NCBI GenBank assembly: GCA_029783825.1
Contig: JAREIK010000506.1
Location: 1,008,502 to 1,072,501 of the forward strand
Source of the DNA: Sapria himalayana
Lineage: Eukaryota > Streptophyta > Magnoliopsida > Malpighiales > Rafflesiaceae
Reading direction: 5' to 3'
Length of the DNA: 64,000 nucleotides
Below, in pieces: positions 60,390 to 64,000 of the stretch (positions are counted from its first letter, which is position 1; each line of letters begins with the position of its first letter). The translations under genes were made by a program, and so were the position numbers. The notes under the pieces were generated by a model. It saw only the letters and a list, made by a program, of their open reading frames with translations. It was not told the DNA's origin and did not search any database.

Positions 60390-60668
60390 TGTGCACTAAG
60401 TTTTTGGTGTCGCTATAGAGGATTGATGATTAATTTGGTTGGTCAACTTTAGTTGATATAACTACCCTTAAAATGAGTAGTTATATTTTTAGTAGATTTG
60501 ATAGCATTACCTTATTTTATTTTGCTAAGATTTGTATTGTATGTCTTGTATGTATCTTATAATTTTGGTGATATTTTTCATACTTTTTTTCTCTTTTCGT
60601 CATTTTTAGCCATCATCCTTATATGAACAGAAACTCTAGTATTGAGCTAATAACTTTGAACCCAAAGA
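60390..60668 (+). mobile_element. Athila-like Ty3/gypsy remnant, copy D (5' part only)
   Basis: Leader AAGTTTTTGGTGTCGCTATAG near 60397, then TTGGTTGGTCAACTTTAGTTG and a block ending ATTGAGCTAATAACTTTGAAC. All align with copy C (52515-52735). The match stops at about 60668, where the LINE begins. Confidence 0.7.
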
Positions 60669-60806
60669 TATTCTCTCTCACTTTCTTATAATGAATTCAT
60701 TGCATCGGGGAAGAAGAAGCTCTCAACCCGTAGAGAGAGAAAATCCCTATTTCTAGAGAGAGAAAACCGCCATTCGAGCTCAAATCAAGCTCCTTTCAAG
60801 TGCAAA

Positions 60807-62123
60807 ATGGAGCAAAATGATTTATTCACAAAGAATAAATCATTTGCCTTGATAACAAAGGAGCCCGCACCATACTCGCGCACTTATGGAGCAAAAAATG
60901 GGAACCTCGTTATCGTTTTTTCAGCCGACGAGTTACAGAAGCTCAAGGAGCATTATCAATACATGCTTATCGGCAAATTCTCCCACGGCAGGCCTCGCCC
61001 GAGTGATATACAACAGTTCTTCTCCTCTCTGAAGCTCATGGGAAGGGTAAAGCTGGCCGATTATGTCGCGAAACATGTGTTTATTCAGTGTTTTTTAGTT
61101 GATGATTATTATCGCATATGGCATCGTGGAGCATGGCAAGTAAGTGGTTTCCTCATGCGCGTGCTGAAATGGACGAAGGACTTTAGCCCAAAGGTGGAGG
61201 CGCCAGTTGCTCCGGTTTGGTTTTCTTTGCCGAACCTCCCTATATACCTGTTTAATGCTAATCCTCTCTATGCGATATCCTCTTGTTTGGGCAAACCTTT
61301 GCTTCGGGATGAGGCCACTGTGACATTAACTCGGCCTAGTAAGGCTCGAGTATGTGTAGAGTGTAATCTCCTTACTCCTCTGCCTAATGAAATTTGGATA
61401 GGAGAGGGAGAAGATGGGCAGAACAATGGCTATTGGCAAAATGTCATACCCGAAAACATGCCCTCATATTGCTTAATCTGTAATAGGCTTGGGCACGATA
61501 AATCTGAATGTAAAATAGGTAGAGAGCCGTTAGGAAAGGTGAAAGGGCAAGTAGCTGCAATAAGAAAAGTAGAAACATGGATAAGGAAGGAGGATGTGGC
61601 CCCGAAACCTCTAGGTTTAGGGGATGAAGAAGAGGAGAGTAGGAGAGAGAATGGGAGTTTTTTCTTGGAGGAGGAGGGAGATGGAAGCATTAGGGAGGTA
61701 AGCATAGAGGATAGTAATGAAGAGAATAAGGAAGAGAGATGGGAGGTGGTGAAATTTAGAAGAAAAAGTGCTAGGAAAAATAAACATAGAAGTGTGTTAA
61801 AAGAAAAAATAGAAGATTATAGCTGGATAGAGGAGGATCTCCTAGACTTTCCGGATGAAGATTCGGAGGTGTTTAGTTGTCCTCAATTAGGTATAGAGGA
61901 AGTTAAGAAAGAAAGTTATTTAGGAGAAGCGAAGGATGATTTAGAAATGTACGATAAAATTGGTGAAAATTTAAATAAATTTCAATCTATGGAAGCCATA
62001 AAGAGAATGGCTATGCAACTCGGTAAACTAGAAAAATATAATGTATTATCTCAATCTATTCCTCCCAAGAGTGCGAGAAATATGAGGAAAGATAAAAAAT
62101 ATGATTCAAAATGCATAACTTGA
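60807..62123 (+). CDS. LINE ORF1 protein (DUF4283 and CCHC zinc knuckle)
   Basis: 438 residues, intact. A DUF4283-type region covers about residues 25-185 (FSADELQKLKEHYQYMLIGK through HVFIQCFLVDDYYRIWHRGA to VWFSLPNLPIYLF). A zinc knuckle CLICNRLGHDKSEC (CX2CX4HX4C) lies at residues 222-235, followed by a Glu/Lys-rich tail. In plant L1 elements this protein binds the element RNA to form the transposition particle. The ATG at 60807 is the first in a good context (AAAATGG). Being intact while ORF2 is broken suggests a recent insertion or selection at another level. Confidence 0.9.
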   Translation: MEQNDLFTKNKSFALITKEPAPYSRTYGAKNGNLVIVFSADELQKLKEHYQYMLIGKFSHGRPRPSDIQQFFSSLKLMGRVKLADYVAKHVFIQCFLVDDYYRIWHRGAWQVSGFLMRVLKWTKDFSPKVEAPVAPVWFSLPNLPIYLFNANPLYAISSCLGKPLLRDEATVTLTRPSKARVCVECNLLTPLPNEIWIGEGEDGQNNGYWQNVIPENMPSYCLICNRLGHDKSECKIGREPLGKVKGQVAAIRKVETWIRKEDVAPKPLGLGDEEEESRRENGSFFLEEEGDGSIREVSIEDSNEENKEERWEVVKFRRKSARKNKHRSVLKEKIEDYSWIEEDLLDFPDEDSEVFSCPQLGIEEVKKESYLGEAKDDLEMYDKIGENLNKFQSMEAIKRMAMQLGKLEKYNVLSQSIPPKSARNMRKDKKYDSKCIT

Positions 62124-62145
62124 TTACAATCCAAATTAGGTTTTA

Positions 62146-63902
62146 ATGGATAGATATATGTATTGGAATATTAGAGGGGTGGCAAATAACCCTTCGATAA
62201 ATAGGCTTAAAAATCTGATTAAAACATATAAAATTGCTTTAGTAGCTATAGCAGAACCTATGACACAGCAGGATCAAATAATAAAATATAGTAGAATATT
62301 AGGGTTTAATAATTCATTTTCTAATTTAAATAGTAAACTCTGGTTAATGTGGCATAATAATCTAGACATTGAAATATTAAAAGACACAGAACAAATAATA
62401 CACTTTAAAATGAATAAAAATACAGAAGATATAATATCGGTGGTATATGCTAAAAATGATAAAAAAGCTAGGTTGGTTTTATGGGAGGAAATGCGGGATA
62501 TAGCATCAAAAAATACTCCTTGGTTAATAGGAGGAGATTTTAATGTAATTAGAAGTTCTTTAGAGAAGAAGGGAGGAAAAATTCCGAACACAATAACAAT
62601 GTCTCAATTTAATGAGGCGATCTCCAAATCAAGTCTAATGGAGATAGCTTATACGGGCTCAAATTACACATGGTGTAACAACTGGAGTAAAAGAAGGGCA
62701 ATTTGGGCCAGACTGGATAGGGTAATGTGTAATGCTAAGTGGGCAGCCTCGCACGGGTCTACATCGCTTAGGCATTTAAGCAGAATCTGTTCAGATCATT
62801 CTCCACTTCTTATAACTATTCATCATATTAAAAGGAGCATAAGAAGCTTTAAATTTCAAAATATGTGGGGAAAGCATCCAGAATTTGAAAAATTGATGAA
62901 AGAATCTTGGTCAGAGCCAGCACAGGGTAAACCGATGCAGGTTCTAATCTTCAAGTTAAATAGACTTAAAAAACATTTAAAATCATGGAATAAGGAAGTT
63001 TTTGGGAATATAAATCTGAAAATAAAACAAGCAGAAGAGAAGGTAGAAAAATTAGAAATTGAATATGATAATAAAAATGATGATAAGATTAGACAAGAAT
63101 TAAATAAGGCTAAAGTTGAATTGAGCTTAAAATTACATATGGAGGAGGTATATTGGAAACAACGAGCAAAAATTAAATGGCTAAAAGAAGGAGATAGAAA
63201 CACTAAATTTTTTCATAATATGAGTAAAATAAAAACTCAGAAAAATAGAATTAAAGCTATAAAAAACACGGAAGGAAAATGGATAGAAGAAGACAAGCAA
63301 ATTGGAACTCTCTTTGAGGAATTTTTTAAATCACACTTATGTGGGCATGTGTCTCACGAAGGGAACTCCTTAATACAGGAGATCAGGGCTTCCATTACAC
63401 AAGATCAGAATCAAATGATGGAAAATATACCAGAGGAGGAAGAGGTAAAAAATGCGGTTTTTAATCTTGATAAAGATAGTGCAGCGGGTCCAGACGGCTG
63501 GAATAACTATTTTTATCAGTTAAATTGGATTATTATTAAACATGATCTAGTTTTAGCAATCGCCAGCTTTTTCGTCGGTGCAGATATCCCTAAAGCCTGG
63601 GCAAACTCATACATACATAGTTCTTATTCCGAAAAAAGATGCCCCTTAGATATGAGGATTTCAGGCTAATAAGCTTGTGTAATGCGATTTATAAGATTTT
63701 AGCCAAAATAATTCAGAACAAGTTAAGTAATATTCTGCCATTAATAATCTCACAAGAGCAAACAGGTTTTGTTAAAAACAGACTGATGATTGAAAATATT
63801 AGGTTAGCATCAGAAATGATGAAAAATATTTCAGCTAAAACAAGAGGGCACAATCTAGCAATCAAGCTGGATTTGTCCAAAACATTTGACAGGGTTGAAT
63901 GA
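62146..63902 (+). pseudogene. LINE ORF2 (endonuclease + reverse transcriptase), frameshifted
   Basis: The first frame (62146-63669) has an AP-like endonuclease with visible catalytic residues N8 (WNIRG), E37, D131 and N133 (GGDFN), D191 (RLDR), D217 and H218 (SDH). A Lys/Glu-rich connector leads to the start of the reverse transcriptase (AAGPDGW near 63480). The frame breaks between about 63611 and 63645 and resumes in 63639-63902 with YEDFRLISLCNAIYKILAKI, EQTGFVKNR and DLSKTFDRVE, the first catalytic Asp region. A TGA where Trp is usual then stops it. RT-like text (LRKYGFSELCIDLIYRC) continues to the window end. Confidence 0.9.
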
Positions 63903-64000
63903 GATGTACTTTGCTTTGTACTGAGAAAATATGGTTTCTCCGAATTATGCATAGATTTAATTTATAGATGTGTTTCGAATGTTTGGGTTAGAATTATTAT

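Larger units (their letters stand above)
57101..60390. other. Probable old LTR and transposon DNA; no gene seen
   Basis: Contains a three-unit AT-rich repeat (58250-58410), a (TA)(TG)n tract (58430-58480) and a 230-bp tandem duplication (59020-59480). The stretch ends at the leader of gypsy copy D, so its right part is probably that copy's 5' LTR. A 69-codon frame at 58853-59062 has no recognisable motif and I do not call it a gene. Confidence 0.45.
60669..64000 (+). mobile_element. L1-type LINE, 3' part beyond the window
   Basis: A short 5' UTR with GAGAGAGAAAA repeats is followed by ORF1 (60807-62123) and ORF2 (from 62146), 22 nt apart in different frames. Inserted in the GAG leader of gypsy copy D. 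ORF2 is disabled, so it cannot mobilise itself. Confidence 0.9.

Overview
The window is nuclear DNA of a flowering plant with a large, very AT-rich, transposon-filled genome. The evidence is one plant-specific chromatin gene with spliceosomal introns, plus LTR retrotransposons, a plant L1-type LINE, SINE-like and hAT-like repeats, satellites and microsatellites. The sequence does not settle the species or whether it is a monocot.

The only host gene I can support is a RINGLET-type homeobox-DDT protein (RLT1/RLT2), the partner subunit of plant ISWI chromatin remodellers. It is on the + strand and I resolve 15 exons. Thirteen lie in 10985-16481 and two in 41367-42490, separated by a 24,885-bp intron full of transposon debris. 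The joined exons give 1,484 residues ending at a natural stop. The order is charged coiled coil, DDT domain, WHIM1 motif, HARE-HTH, acidic linker, WSD/ISWI-binding motif, Cys/His-rich segment, acidic tail. The N-terminal homeobox is not visible, so the 5' end lies upstream of the window beyond another intron of at least 10.9 kb, or has been lost.

Layout: 1-5450 holds an eroded Ty3/gypsy (Athila-like) GAG-protease element. 5450-10984 is AT-rich DNA with a 141-144 bp satellite at 8940-9660. 10985-16481 is RLT exons with SINE-like repeats in the introns. 16482-41366 is the giant intron, holding hAT-like GC-rich elements (one nested in another), a Ty1/copia RT-RNaseH remnant, a Ty3/gypsy RNaseH-integrase remnant, a 26-bp minisatellite, a 26-bp perfect palindrome and a long hairpin. 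41367-42490 is the gene's 3' end. 42491-47640 is repeats, including a hAT-type MITE and a 1.04-kb element with long terminal inverted repeats and an expanded minisatellite. 47640-57100 holds two more copies of the Athila-like family, one on each strand. A fourth copy at about 60390-60668 is interrupted by a LINE running off the window end; its ORF1 is intact and its ORF2 broken.

The most interesting points are the giant intron and the missing homeobox end, a stop-free 81-nt intron, a GAG-protease-only retrotransposon family whose U3 regions carry GTCATGAC-type palindromes just upstream of a TATA box, the inverted-repeat element with 11 GAGCTC sites at its core, and several nested or duplicated repeat structures that record the order of insertions.
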